64,000 nucleotides of DNA, taken from the NCBI RefSeq assembly GCF_000969985.1, contig NZ_CP009526.1:1426001-1490000 (forward strand), written 5' to 3'. This DNA is from Methanosarcina barkeri str. Wiesmoor (GTDB lineage: Archaea > Halobacteriota > Methanosarcinia > Methanosarcinales > Methanosarcinaceae). The notes beneath the pieces were generated by a model, which saw only the letters and a program-made list of their open reading frames with translations, was not told the DNA's origin and made no database searches. Positions 18,409 to 27,582 of this stretch are shown one piece after another. Position 1 is the first letter of the stretch. Each line of letters begins with the position of its first letter. The translations under genes were made by a program, and so were the position numbers.

Positions 18409-19338
18409 TCAGAAGCCTTTTTTTATCTTTAATTTTGGATCGAGTATCCTTTCCATATCTCTGCTTATGAACGCAAGACAGATCAGGAGGAAAATGAGCA
18501 TAAACAACGGAGGCAATAACCACCATTGCCAGTAGGGTGTAAAATATATCGAACGGAAACTGGTTGCATGATTAAGCATCATTCCCCAGCTCTTGGAAGT
18601 AGGATCTCCAAGGCCCAGGAAGGCAAGTCCTGCTTCGGCTATGATTGCGTGTGAGGATATCCCGATGACAAGCACAAACAGGACAGGCAGAACTTCAGGA
18701 AATATATGCTTCCGGAGCAGGTAAAATGGCTTTGCGCCGTAATTCCGGGCTGCAATAATATAGTTGTTCTTCTTTAGTGACAGGGTCTGGGAACGTGCAA
18801 TACGTGCAGGTTTGGCCCAGCTGAAAATAACAAGTATAAGAATTACGTTAAGAATACTTGGACCAAGAAAAGCAGATATTACGATCAGAAGAGGAAAGCT
18901 TGGAAGAGCCATTGTAACATCAATTACTCTCATCAAGCCCTGATCAACGTGCCCTCCAATATATCCTGCCAGTATTCCAATAGCTCCTCCTCCAAAACCT
19001 GCTATAAAAGCTACTGCAAGCCCTATTGTAAGGCTCATTCTTGCACCATAACATATCTGTGACCAGATATCCATACCGAGTTCATCGGTTCCAAGTATGT
19101 GTTCGGGACAAGGAGGTTCGAGTGAATCACCTGAGATCTTCTGAGGAGGATAATTTGTTATCACAGGAGCAAAAACTGCCATTAAAATAATACAGATAAG
19201 ACCAAAGATACCAATTTTACCTTCAATACTTAACCTGGAGAACGGCTTAGCTATGTTTCTGGCAATTTTGTTAATATTTAAAGCCTGAATAAAAGAGAGT
19301 ATTCCGGCATTTTCAGAGACAGCAGTATCCTTTATTAT
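18409..19338 (-). CDS. Oligopeptide/nickel-type ABC permease (DppC-like), non-canonical start
   Basis: Second permease of the importer. The conserved EAA loop (ARIARSQTLSLKKNNYIIAARNYGA) and about six membrane segments are present. The first in-frame ATG (19182) falls inside transmembrane helix 1, and 52 further codons upstream encode a good N-terminus (VSENAGILSFIQALNINK, then IGIFGLICIIL). The frame begins at an ATA (19338) overlapping the stop of the preceding permease as ATAA, where ATGA is expected. A single G-to-A change at 19336 (coding strand) would explain this. The gene is either expressed weakly, from ATA or from 19182, or is newly inactivated. Confidence 0.8.
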   Translation of the reverse strand: MIKDTAVSENAGILSFIQALNINKIARNIAKPFSRLSIEGKIGIFGLICIILMAVFAPVITNYPPQKISGDSLEPPCPEHILGTDELGMDIWSQICYGARMSLTIGLAVAFIAGFGGGAIGILAGYIGGHVDQGLMRVIDVTMALPSFPLLIVISAFLGPSILNVILILVIFSWAKPARIARSQTLSLKKNNYIIAARNYGAKPFYLLRKHIFPEVLPVLFVLVIGISSHAIIAEAGLAFLGLGDPTSKSWGMMLNHATSFRSIYFTPYWQWWLLPPLFMLIFLLICLAFISRDMERILDPKLKIKKGF

Positions 19339-20345
19339 ATCACAACCCTCGGATCAAGTTTCCCGTATATTTTGTCAACCAGAAGGTTGCAGATAAGTAT
19401 GGAGACTGCAATTACCAGGAGAATACCCTGAATAAGCGGATAATCCCGGCCGACGACAGCACTTCTGAGTGTCATCCCTATGCCTGGATAAGAAAATACA
19501 TTCTCAACCAGTACAACACCCCCCATCATTATGCCGATCGTAAAACCTGTTCTTGTCACTACCGGGAGTAGTGCATTTCGGAGTGCATGCCGGATCCAAA
19601 CGCTTTTTTCACCCAGACCTTTGGCTCTGGCAGTCCGGATGTAATCCTTTGTGATCACTGTAATCAGTGTATTTCTGGTGAGCAGGTACACGCCGGTCAG
19701 TTGTGAAAGTGATAGAGTCAGAACAGGCAGAAAGGCATGGTACGATATGTCCAGTATCTGCTCTGCAGGACCATTATAGTTTGCGAAGGGGGTAACAGCG
19801 CCTGCAAGTGGAAAAAGCCTGAGATATACACTAAAAATCAGAAGAAGGATCAGGCCAAGCAGAAAGGAAGGAATTTCTGCAAAGGCAATCATACCCGTCA
19901 TCATAATTCTATCACTCCCCTTCTTCCGGTTCTTTGCCGAAAGTGTTCCAAGAACTACACCAGAGATTGTACTGATTACTGTAGCACTCATGACAATAAA
20001 CATAGTCCAGGGAAGATGGAGCATTATTACGTCACTGACCGGCATTTTATAATAAATACTCCTTCCAAGATCGCCAGTCATCAGGTTTTTCATATATGCT
20101 AAAAATTGTTCAGGCAATGGCCTGTCAAGTCCGTAATAGTTTATGTAATAAAGACGCTGCTCCTCTGTCATTACAATAATATCTTCCCCTACTTCATCTG
20201 CAGAAGTTGTTGAGAATGGATCTCCAGGCATCATCCTTGGTAGAAAAAAATTAATGACAAGAATTACAAAAATTGTCGATAACAACCTGAAGATAAACGA
20301 ATTCCTGTCATTTACCATCCAATCATCTTGCCCTTTACTATCCAA
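19335..20345 (-). CDS. Oligopeptide/nickel-type ABC permease (DppB-like)
   Basis: First membrane subunit of the importer, with an N-terminal membrane helix, the MPGDPF motif typical of DppB/NikB, and the EAA loop near DYIRTARAKGLGEKSVWIRHALRNA. The 336-residue reading starts at TTG 20345, one base after the methyltransferase gene; an ATG at 20318 (MVNDRNSF) is an alternative. The first 40 bases contain a duplicated gatgattggat(a/g)gtaaa, which may have displaced the original start. Its 3' end touches the second permease. Confidence 0.9.
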   Translation of the reverse strand: MDSKGQDDWMVNDRNSFIFRLLSTIFVILVINFFLPRMMPGDPFSTTSADEVGEDIIVMTEEQRLYYINYYGLDRPLPEQFLAYMKNLMTGDLGRSIYYKMPVSDVIMLHLPWTMFIVMSATVISTISGVVLGTLSAKNRKKGSDRIMMTGMIAFAEIPSFLLGLILLLIFSVYLRLFPLAGAVTPFANYNGPAEQILDISYHAFLPVLTLSLSQLTGVYLLTRNTLITVITKDYIRTARAKGLGEKSVWIRHALRNALLPVVTRTGFTIGIMMGGVVLVENVFSYPGIGMTLRSAVVGRDYPLIQGILLVIAVSILICNLLVDKIYGKLDPRVVI

Positions 20346-21206
20346 TCATCTGCCGTTAACTTCCCAAACCATCATACCGGTATATACATCAGACTCAGAA
20401 CGGTAGATTCCATCTGGAGAGGCATTTTGATAATAATCCCTTATTTTCTGCTTTGTTTCATCATCAAAATCCCGGTCCCGTCCAATGAACCCTATTGTCT
20501 GTTCTGCCGTTTCTTTCCAGTTTAGTTCATCCTTCCATTCGGAATGGTTGATCCGAAGCGATGGCTTGTAGCCTGAGAGGTAAAGATACATGAATGGATA
20601 AATTATGCCGTTCATGTTATTCTCGGATTTTTCACCAAGTATCGAACTCCTGATATCACGATATGCCCTGTCCTCTTCTCTTCTCAGAAAATTACTGTAA
20701 TAACAGAGATTTTTCGAGCACGCCATCATTTTGTCAAAACTTTCGATATCCTTTACTCCGGGGGTCATGGATGCAATTACCAGGTCAAATTCATTCCGAA
20801 ACCCAAGCTCGTCTATGTCTGCGGTCCACCAGGAGCATTCAACGATATCTACCGGAAGAGACTCTTTTTTTACAGAATCTTTCAGTCTGTCAAGCATTCC
20901 TGATGAGATATCAAGTGCTGTCACCTCTGCTCCAAGCTTTGAAAGAGGGAGAGTGAGAGTGCCGGGTCCGCACCCGATATCCAGGGCTCTGGAACCTTCC
21001 GGATTAAATCCGGCTTCTTCAAGGAGTTCGAGAATCTCATCGGTTCTCTTCTTTCTGTTATCTTTTTCAATGTTATTGGCATAGTTCCCAGAACGTTTGT
21101 TCCAGAACGCTGCCATCCTGCCCTCATCCTGGAGCATCCCACTAGTTGTAGCTTTTTTCCAGCAGTCGATCAGGTTATCAATGTTATCTTTTTGCTGCAA
21201 TTCCAT
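20346..21206 (-). CDS. Class I SAM-dependent methyltransferase in ABC importer operon
   Basis: 286-residue methyltransferase with motif I ALDIGCGPGTLTL (about residue 75), motif II VTALDISSGML, motif IV FDLVIASMTPG. It overlaps the 3' end of the binding-protein gene by about 23 bases (the start may also be a TTG six bases downstream, spaced better from gagaggg), and abuts the permease gene, so it is translated with the importer. The context suggests that it modifies the transported ligand or makes part of it. Substrate unknown. Confidence 0.85.
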   Translation of the reverse strand: MELQQKDNIDNLIDCWKKATTSGMLQDEGRMAAFWNKRSGNYANNIEKDNRKKRTDEILELLEEAGFNPEGSRALDIGCGPGTLTLPLSKLGAEVTALDISSGMLDRLKDSVKKESLPVDIVECSWWTADIDELGFRNEFDLVIASMTPGVKDIESFDKMMACSKNLCYYSNFLRREEDRAYRDIRSSILGEKSENNMNGIIYPFMYLYLSGYKPSLRINHSEWKDELNWKETAEQTIGFIGRDRDFDDETKQKIRDYYQNASPDGIYRSESDVYTGMMVWEVNGR

Positions 21207-22872
21207 CCCTCTCTAAATACGAAAGAATATTGTGTGTTCTTGCATGGTGATCGTACCTATTCATCCAGCCGTCATATTTTGAAATGCGCCATACATCATA
21301 TGATGTAGTATAATAGAGCGGTATTGCGGGTACATCATTAGCAAGCACGGTCTGCATATTGTATACTATTTCTTTCCGTTTATCATCGTTCAATTCCTGT
21401 AATTCCTGAGCACCAAGATCATTCAGGGTATCGTTGTGGTAACCAAATACTGCTGCTCCAGATGATACACTTCCTGACTGTGCACCTGTGTCACAGTATC
21501 TTGTACGGAGATAATCTGCATCCTGTCCCCAGCCGCCAAAGCCGCTGATCGCAAGTTCAAAGTCTCCGCTCTTTAGATTGGCATCACGGGATTTGCTCTC
21601 AAGGGCTTTTACCTGAACGTCAATTCCTACTTCATTTAGTCTCTCTTTTATAAGTTCGCCGATACGGACTTCGCTATTGCCAGCAGCAGATGATCCAAGA
21701 GATAATACATATGACAGTTTTTCCCCGTTTTTATCACGTATCCCATCCCCATCTGTGTCAGTCCATCCGGCTTCTTCAAGCAATGCTCGGGCTTTATCCG
21801 GATTGTAGTCATATTTCGGCTGGTCAGAGTTATACCAGATATGGTCTTCAGGGAGTATGCCCATTTTACCGGCTTTCCCTGCACCTCTTGCGATCTTTTC
21901 CACCAGTTCATCGCGATCAATGGCGTAAGCAAAGGCCTGCCTTATTCTACTGTCATTCAGCTCAGGACAGTTTTTCATATTGAAATAAAACTGGTAACCC
22001 CAGAAAGCCGGCTGCTGGACTATTCTTATATCAGAATCTGATTTGAACCGGTCAAGAGTATCAGGCGATATACTTGTGAAATCTATTTGTCCTTGTTCAA
22101 AAGCTATTAATGAGTCGCTGACCGGAATAAATTCAACGGCTTTAACGGCAGGTTCCGGTCCCCAGAAATTCTCATTTACTACAAACCGATATGTTCCATG
22201 CTCTTTGTTGTACTCATCAAGAATGAACGGGCCAGTACCGATGACTGCTTCTGGGTCAAGGAAACTGGTAGGATCGGAGACATTTTTATAGATATGCTCA
22301 GGTATGATTTTGAAACTCGTGACCTTATAAATAAATGGAGAAGCAGGCTGCGTGAGTACGAACTTGACGGTACTGGAATTCACGACCTGAACATTATCTA
22401 TAATACCGGACTCAATTCCACCTGATATGGGTACATTTTTCTGCTCATAATCAAAAGTAAATTTAACATCATTTGCCGTAAAAGGCACTCCATCGCTCCA
22501 GTTGACACCGTCACGGAGATAAACTGTATATTCTGTTCCATTTGAATTGGCATCCCAGCTTTCAGCCAGCCAGGGAATTATACCTTTTTCATCCCTTTCG
22601 AACAGACTGTCAAAGATCATTCCAACTTTTGATGACCCAGGACCTCTCGGATATATCGAAAATGGCTGTGGATAGCCATAATCCCCGCCGCTTAGATTAA
22701 CAACATTCACATACTTTGATCCGTCGGAAGGGTTCTCAACCAATGTTCCGGTCTGATCAGAAGCGTTTTCAGCCGATGTCCCGGCCTGAGGGCTGTCCTT
22801 ATTAGCGCAGCCCGCCGTTATTAAAATCAGGGCTGTCAAGAAAATAGAAAATAATAACTTTTTTTTCTCCAT
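21184..22872 (-). CDS. Lipoprotein substrate-binding protein of oligopeptide/nickel-type ABC importer
   Basis: Surface-anchored SBP_bac_5 family protein (DppA/OppA/NikA). It starts with a lipoprotein signal ending LITAGC, followed by a low-complexity tether, then WLAESWDANSNGTEYTVYLRDGVNWSDG with the family signature, and RQAFAYAIDRDELVE. The 562-residue length is normal. The ATG at 22872 has aaggag seven bases before it. This family binds peptides, nickel complexes, opines or metal chelates. It is the first gene of the cluster, and its promoter region holds a palindrome. Confidence 0.9.
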   Translation of the reverse strand: MEKKKLLFSIFLTALILITAGCANKDSPQAGTSAENASDQTGTLVENPSDGSKYVNVVNLSGGDYGYPQPFSIYPRGPGSSKVGMIFDSLFERDEKGIIPWLAESWDANSNGTEYTVYLRDGVNWSDGVPFTANDVKFTFDYEQKNVPISGGIESGIIDNVQVVNSSTVKFVLTQPASPFIYKVTSFKIIPEHIYKNVSDPTSFLDPEAVIGTGPFILDEYNKEHGTYRFVVNENFWGPEPAVKAVEFIPVSDSLIAFEQGQIDFTSISPDTLDRFKSDSDIRIVQQPAFWGYQFYFNMKNCPELNDSRIRQAFAYAIDRDELVEKIARGAGKAGKMGILPEDHIWYNSDQPKYDYNPDKARALLEEAGWTDTDGDGIRDKNGEKLSYVLSLGSSAAGNSEVRIGELIKERLNEVGIDVQVKALESKSRDANLKSGDFELAISGFGGWGQDADYLRTRYCDTGAQSGSVSSGAAVFGYHNDTLNDLGAQELQELNDDKRKEIVYNMQTVLANDVPAIPLYYTTSYDVWRISKYDGWMNRYDHHARTHNILSYLERDGIAAKR

Positions 22873-22938
22873 CACAGAACTCCTTATTTTGTGAATTTAG
22901 CCTACCTAACCACCTGTAATATGAATAACGATATTAAC

Positions 22939-22971
22939 AACACGTAGGTGTTATTATCTGAATATATAAGA
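22939..22971 (-). promoter_or_regulatory. Promoter of the importer cluster with palindrome
   Basis: Reading the minus strand, an archaeal TATA-like element (cttatatatt, 22961-22970) lies about 95 bases before the binding-protein ATG. Just downstream is the palindrome AACAC-ctac-GTGTT (22939-22952), placed near the expected transcription start and thus a candidate operator. The regulator is not identified. Confidence 0.45.
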
Positions 22972-22984
22972 GTGTTACGAAATG

Positions 22985-23304
22985 TACTTAAAATAAAAAG
23001 ACTTTATTAAAATACACTCTGAAAAAATAGATATTAATTTGACAAGAACTCCTTAAAACAAATTCAATCCTTTCAATACAGTTCTTGCCAAAAAAGAATT
23101 ACTTTCACTACTTTCACTGAACTTTCACCCAGAATTATAAGTATACATACATAACCCAAAGAATACTCAGGGCTCTTCAGAAATCTTGGAAAAAATACAA
23201 AAAACAATCAAAATTGTAGAAGTTTGTGAATATAAATCCTTGATAGAACCCGGAAAGAAGCTCCTCTGAAAATTTTTCAAAGCCAGCTTATAGAGTTTAC
23301 GATT
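22985..23304. other. Intergenic AT-rich DNA
   Basis: About 320 bp between the importer promoter and the transposase relic. I see no gene; it probably belongs partly to the decayed insertion sequence. Confidence 0.5.
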
Positions 23305-23601
23305 TTACTCTGGCAAAGAGGATGTAAATATTCTTGCAATCTTTCCCGCATTCAATATCTTCAATGGATTATGGAACTTCATCACCAAAATGAAACCATG
23401 AAGTGAAATTTTATGAAATTTCATAAATTTTATTTTGTACGACAACAGAATAAGCATTGCAAGCATAATCAATGCCATATGATGATGCCATGCATTCCAG
23501 CTTCTCACCATGTATTCAGACATTCCACAATAGCCTTTTACATCAAGGTAATCAATACAGGAAAATAACACAATGAGTTTTTGTTTGAAAACAGGAGTCA
23601 A
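23305..23601 (-). pseudogene. Transposase C-terminal fragment (IS701-like)
   Basis: The frame encodes KGYCGMSEYMVRSWNAWHHHMALIMLAMLILL, which resembles the C-terminal end of IS701-family (DDE_5) transposases, where a WxGWHHHM segment precedes a hydrophobic stretch. No catalytic core is present, and the flanks are AT-rich. A relic of an insertion sequence. Confidence 0.6.
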
Positions 23602-23782
23602 GATGTTTCTCTGAAATGTATTTTTTTACAGAAATATTATTTGACTTGATGAAGGTATCTGTTATTTGTTTCATTAAACTAAATTTATTAAGGAAAAATC
23701 AGGACTTCACGGTTGACGTGAAAAGGAAATGTGACAAAGTCAAGGTAGATAAAACAATCAGATTCACAACTTATTAGAAAAA

Positions 23783-24253
23783 TTATTTTTCTTTTTCGAT
23801 AGCTTCTCCCCTTACGACAAGTACTTTTACATTAGATTGTCTAATCACATTTTCAGCTACACTTCCAATCAAAAATCTGTGGACTCCAGTTCTTCCTTGT
23901 GTGCCTATTACGATAAGATCAATGTTGTTTTCTTCTGCAAAATCGACAATTTCTTCTGCAGGGTTTCCTTCAAGAATTATAGATTCAACCTTAACGTTTG
24001 CAGCTCTTCCGACATTCTCAACATAACTTGTTGCGTCCTTACCTTCTGCTATGAGCTGATCTTTAATTGCCTTATTCCATTCTTTATTTCTAGACTGAAT
24101 TAATGAATCATAACCTCCCAGTTCGATAACATGCACAGCATAAAGCCTTGCCTCGCTTAGTTTTGCAACTTCAACTGCTGCAAAAACTGCTTTTCTTACT
24201 CGTTCCGAACCGTCAGTTGCGACCATTATATTCCTGAAAACAGTATTTTTCAT
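23783..24253 (-). CDS. Universal stress protein, UspA family
   Basis: Cytosolic USP-fold protein of 156 residues. It has FRNIMVATDGSERVRKA at the N-terminus and the ATP-binding Gx2Gx9GS motif (GTQGRTGVHRFLIGS) near the C-terminus, so it probably binds ATP. The frame can be read 41 codons further upstream through a Lys/Glu/Arg-rich stretch, but that is the translated polypurine tract; ggggag six bases before the ATG at 24253 sets the start. Solitary gene. Confidence 0.9.
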   Translation of the reverse strand: MKNTVFRNIMVATDGSERVRKAVFAAVEVAKLSEARLYAVHVIELGGYDSLIQSRNKEWNKAIKDQLIAEGKDATSYVENVGRAANVKVESIILEGNPAEEIVDFAEENNIDLIVIGTQGRTGVHRFLIGSVAENVIRQSNVKVLVVRGEAIEKEK

Positions 24254-24259
24254 GTCAAA

Positions 24260-24352
24260 CTCCCCTTTCCTTTCTCCTTTCCTTTCCTTTCCCCTTTCCT
24301 TTCTCCTTTCCTTTCTCTTTTCCTTTCCCCTTTCCTTTCCCCTTTCCTTTTC
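24260..24352 (-). repeat. 93-bp uninterrupted polypurine/polypyrimidine tract upstream of usp
   Basis: Every base from 24260 to 24352 on the plus strand is C or T, in repeats such as cctttcccctttcctttc; on the coding strand it is pure purine. It includes the Shine-Dalgarno of usp and lies in its 5' leader. Such tracts can form triplex (H-DNA) structure and vary in length. Confidence 0.95.
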
Positions 24353-24445
24353 ATTCTTATGTAAATTATAGGACAATAATCACTTATATATCATCAAGGG
24401 AAATGAATATATTAAAGTCAGCCAACTTACTTCATAAATCCAGAT

Positions 24446-24505
24446 AGAACTTATGTACCTAGAACTTATGTACCTAGAACTTATACAACTAGAACTTATA
24501 CACCT
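24446..24505. repeat. 15-bp tandem repeat, four copies
   Basis: Four consecutive 15-bp units of agaacttatgtacct (last two with ataca in place of atgta). It lies in the intergenic region before usp. Confidence 0.92.
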
Positions 24506-25195
24506 CAAAAGCAAAATAAAACATATGCATGTATATTATAACCTATTGTTCAATTATAGACCACTATTAAGCCGTTAAACTTCTTATGCAATTGATTTTC
24601 CAGTTTAAGTTCTCGTATTACATCTTTTTTGAAAATTGAAAGCGATTTTATCATTAAAATCCAACATGCTGAAATAAGTATTACTTCATGAGTTTTATAT
24701 TGAGGAATTAAGATAATACAGACACTGAAGCGAAAGTTCCTCATAATATGTCAAATATCGAAAGGTGCAGGTGTTTACAACGTCTTCAAAAGGGCATATT
24801 TTAGATTATTTGAGTTTTACTTACGAGGTATCCTCTTCAAATTTAGTGGACATCTCTCATTTTTACTTTACATTACTGATTCTCAATTTTTGGTAAATCC
24901 AGAATAGGACTACACGGTTGAATTTTTTTCCGTAGATCATATTAAGGCTATGTAGATGTCTTCTGAAATAACGAGTTCCATTAAATTGAAATGAGTAGAC
25001 ACTTCTTTGTTTGGCTGTTTTCAGCCACCTGGAATTAAGTTAGACGGATTTAGACAGATTTTTTACAAATCCCTGGTTTTCAAATACAATCTCCTGAATT
25101 TTAATAATAGGACTCAAGAGATTCAGATTAAATCTCCAGAAGTCTCCAGAGTCCTTAAAAACTCAATCTTCATAGATACTTTGATCCTCACAACC
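24506..25195. other. Intergenic region between usp and gap
   Basis: About 690 bp with only short, unconvincing frames. The 64-codon frame at 24550-24744 on the minus strand (ending LHKKFNGLIVVYN) could be a relic of a transposase, but I cannot identify it. The segment near 24905 (ggactacacggttga) resembles ggacttcacggttga at 23702, perhaps shared insertion-sequence ends. Confidence 0.45.
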
Positions 25196-26212
25196 TTACT
25201 TGTTATACAGTCCAATAGCCTTATTTGTCTTTTCAATTGACTTTGCACCGTCGCTTTCAAGTTCCATCATAGCTCTTATAGCATCCACGTTCTCTGGAAC
25301 GACGATAGACTCCTGATGGACAGCATGGAAGAAGTAAAGCTCTTTATCGGTCACTGTAATAGATTCAGGCCAGATACAGAGCTCCCACATATCGTGTCTG
25401 GGGCGCCCAATATCCCGTGCAAATTCAATTATCTCAGCTGTTGAAGTAATCCCCTGCCCTACTAAACGGATCCTGGACTGAGAACCAAAGATATTCTTAA
25501 CGTCTTCTGCAGTGCAATCCTTATTGACTTCCATATTTACAGTGTGCACATGCATCAGAGTCGTTGGGACTTTTATAGCTGCAGTCGTTATGTTAATGTG
25601 TGGAAGCACACTCCTTACGTCCGGTCCGTGGTGAGACGGAAGTTTAACCGGGTTAAGTACGATTGCATCAACAGGTCCTTTTTTAATTTCGTTGGGATCA
25701 ACTGCCCTTCTTGAGAGACTGGCTCTTACCTTATTTACTCCGAGTTCTCTGTCTATAGTTGAAATAGCCCTGCAAAGTGCTGTAGTATTACACGAGACAA
25801 CTCTTGTCAGGTCGCGGCCTACAGCCTGTTCGTAATTACTCTCTGCATTAAAGGAAAAACCCGCAATGGGGTGACTCTCTCCTCCCTGCCAGATTGCCTT
25901 TATCCCTACTTTCTCATAAATAGGCTTATTTTTTTCCCCAATTCCCCCTGGAGTGCAGTCCACAACCAGGTCAGCTTTCTCTAGCATCTCTTCAATACTT
26001 CCAGCTGCTGGCATTCCTGCTTTCTCAAAAGCTTCGAGATTTGCAGCTGGGGCATATATGTCATATCCTAGCCGATGTGCCACTGCTGCCTCATAATTCG
26101 GTTTTGTCTTGGAAATTCCGACAACTTCCATATCGTCCTGAGCCCTAACGGCGTCTGCAACCCTTTTTCCTATAGTTCCGTAACCGTTTACCGCAATTTT
26201 TGCTTTAGCCAT
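25196..26212 (-). CDS. gap: Glyceraldehyde-3-phosphate dehydrogenase, archaeal type II
   Basis: NAD(P)-dependent phosphorylating GAPDH of the archaeal class, used mainly in gluconeogenesis in methanogens. The nucleotide-binding motif is VNGYGTIGKRVADAV, the catalytic cysteine is in VSCNTTALCR (about residue 140), and SRRAVDPNEIKKGPVDAI and HHGPDVRSVLPHI are family landmarks. The 338 residues are a normal length. Rubrerythrin and pgk follow upstream on the same strand; gap and pgk catalyse consecutive steps. Confidence 0.96.
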   Translation of the reverse strand: MAKAKIAVNGYGTIGKRVADAVRAQDDMEVVGISKTKPNYEAAVAHRLGYDIYAPAANLEAFEKAGMPAAGSIEEMLEKADLVVDCTPGGIGEKNKPIYEKVGIKAIWQGGESHPIAGFSFNAESNYEQAVGRDLTRVVSCNTTALCRAISTIDRELGVNKVRASLSRRAVDPNEIKKGPVDAIVLNPVKLPSHHGPDVRSVLPHINITTAAIKVPTTLMHVHTVNMEVNKDCTAEDVKNIFGSQSRIRLVGQGITSTAEIIEFARDIGRPRHDMWELCIWPESITVTDKELYFFHAVHQESIVVPENVDAIRAMMELESDGAKSIEKTNKAIGLYNK

Positions 26213-26242
26213 TGTTATCCTGTCCTTTTAATTACCATATCT

Positions 26243-26357
26243 TAGGACTTACACACTTAATGTCCAAAATCAGGCACAATAGATGCGAGGTCAAATTTGC
26301 TTCTCAGGCAGTCAAAGGTTAACAACATCAAGTTCTCAGTTTAACTGCTAACTTCTA
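26243..26357. mobile_element. Degraded MITE-like element related to that at 10937
   Basis: The ends taggacttacacacttaa and ttaactgctaacttcta are imperfect inverted repeats, and the interior aligns with the 10937-11056 element (aaaatca, cacaat, ttctcagtt). It fills much of the 324-bp gap between gap and rubrerythrin, the rest of which is the rubrerythrin 3' flank. Confidence 0.55.
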
Positions 26358-26536
26358 TGTTCAGTTCAGGAAATTCTAAGTGAGATCTTCTATCAGATCC
26401 TATCCGAAAGATGTTGGTTCATGTTCTATAACTTATAAAACCGGCATAATGTACAAACCGCATAATCGATCTTGTAGACAAAGTATCAGACAATGTATAA
26501 CTTTTCGAATGGTCATTTTGATTTTCGGATTAGCTC

Positions 26537-27085
26537 TTATTCAAATGCTGTAAACTGTTCTTTCAATGCGCCACATATGGGACATACATCGGGTGCATCT
26601 CCTTCAAGGGTATATCCACATACCTCGCAAACCTGAATAGGACCTAATTCTGGATCTTTTCCTGAGTTCACCGATTCTAGAGCTTTTTCATAAAGCATCT
26701 TATGCATTTTTTCAGTACCCCAGGACCATTCAAAACTTCTTTGTGCATCTTTTTCTTCTTGGAATTTTGCTACTTCAATATATGCAGGATACATTTCCTC
26801 GATTTCATATGTTTCACCAGCAATGGCCAGCTTAAGGTTTTTCCTGGTATCACCCGGTCCAAAAACTGCCATACTATTTGCGACAAATCCCCCATCGAGG
26901 TGTTTTAACTCTCTATAATGGTCTCCTGCATGTACATATTCAGCATGAGCGATTGCGCGGAACAAACGAGCTACATTGTTAAGTTTTTCGGTTTCAGCTT
27001 GATTTGCGAAATGCGCATACCTCATATATGCCTGACTTTCTCCCCCAAACGCATTGATGAGATTCTGCTGTGTCATCATTCTCAT
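26537..27085 (-). CDS. Rubrerythrin
   Basis: Non-heme di-iron peroxidase that reduces hydrogen peroxide in the cytosol of anaerobes. Ferritin-like helices carry the iron ligands (AFGGESQAYMRY, AIAHAEYVHAGDH, ETYEIEEMYP, KMHKML), and a C-terminal rubredoxin domain has CEVCGYTL and CPICGA. The 182-residue length fits. A long G run (ggggggcttcaa) precedes the ATG at 27085 with about seven bases spacing. Confidence 0.95.
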   Translation of the reverse strand: MRMMTQQNLINAFGGESQAYMRYAHFANQAETEKLNNVARLFRAIAHAEYVHAGDHYRELKHLDGGFVANSMAVFGPGDTRKNLKLAIAGETYEIEEMYPAYIEVAKFQEEKDAQRSFEWSWGTEKMHKMLYEKALESVNSGKDPELGPIQVCEVCGYTLEGDAPDVCPICGALKEQFTAFE

Positions 27086-27127
27086 TTGAAGCCCCCCTTT
27101 TCAATAAGTTTAATAATCTTGTGTCTT

Positions 27128-27251
27128 TAGGACTTGCGTATTTTAGAGCAAAAAAGCATGAGTTAACTGCTGCAATACAATAATTAAAAAATTTTTTAAT
27201 ATCTCACGCTAATATCTCATGCTATTTTTTTCAGTTTACTGCGTAAGCCCT
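27128..27251. mobile_element. MITE-like element with gcgtaagtcct-type ends
   Basis: The left end is taggacttgcgta and the right end tttactgcgtaagccct, inverted repeats of the same family as at 10937. The following sequence (catttgcatttggat) recurs after the similar right end at 29395-29425, so a fourth relic probably lies there. Confidence 0.5.
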
Positions 27252-27582
27252 GAATCATTTGCATTTGGATATAAATAAATAAAATGTCATAGAATACAAA
27301 GCCTTTTGCATCAGTTAATTGTCTAAAAAGTAAGTAATCAAGGAGTTCTTTGAAGAAATAAAAGTAAGTAACCAAGGAGTTCTTTGAGGAAATATAAGTT
27401 TGATTCACACAGTTGAATTGAGAAATAATGGAATAAAATTTCAAGCTACCTGAGTTGGCATGCTTGAATTGACAGATATTTGACAATATAATTGACTTTT
27501 CTATGCTTTGATAGAGTTTATGCCTTCTTCGCATTTCAAGGTCGTGAATCGTACATATAAAAAGACAGCTTGTATAGACCTT
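27252..27582. repeat. Intergenic DNA with 36-bp-type direct repeat
   Basis: The segment aaagtaagtaa(t/c)caaggagttctttga occurs twice (about 27329-27355 and 27361-27387). No gene is convincing; the 105-codon frame on the minus strand is low-complexity and overlaps the repeat. Confidence 0.5.

Noticed and set aside
24254-24376. Basic N-terminal extension of the universal stress protein
   Set aside because: It is only the translated polypurine tract; the Shine-Dalgarno inside it points to 24253.
27217-27534. 105-codon minus-strand frame
   Set aside because: Low-complexity, overlaps a MITE-like end and a direct repeat, and has no Shine-Dalgarno.
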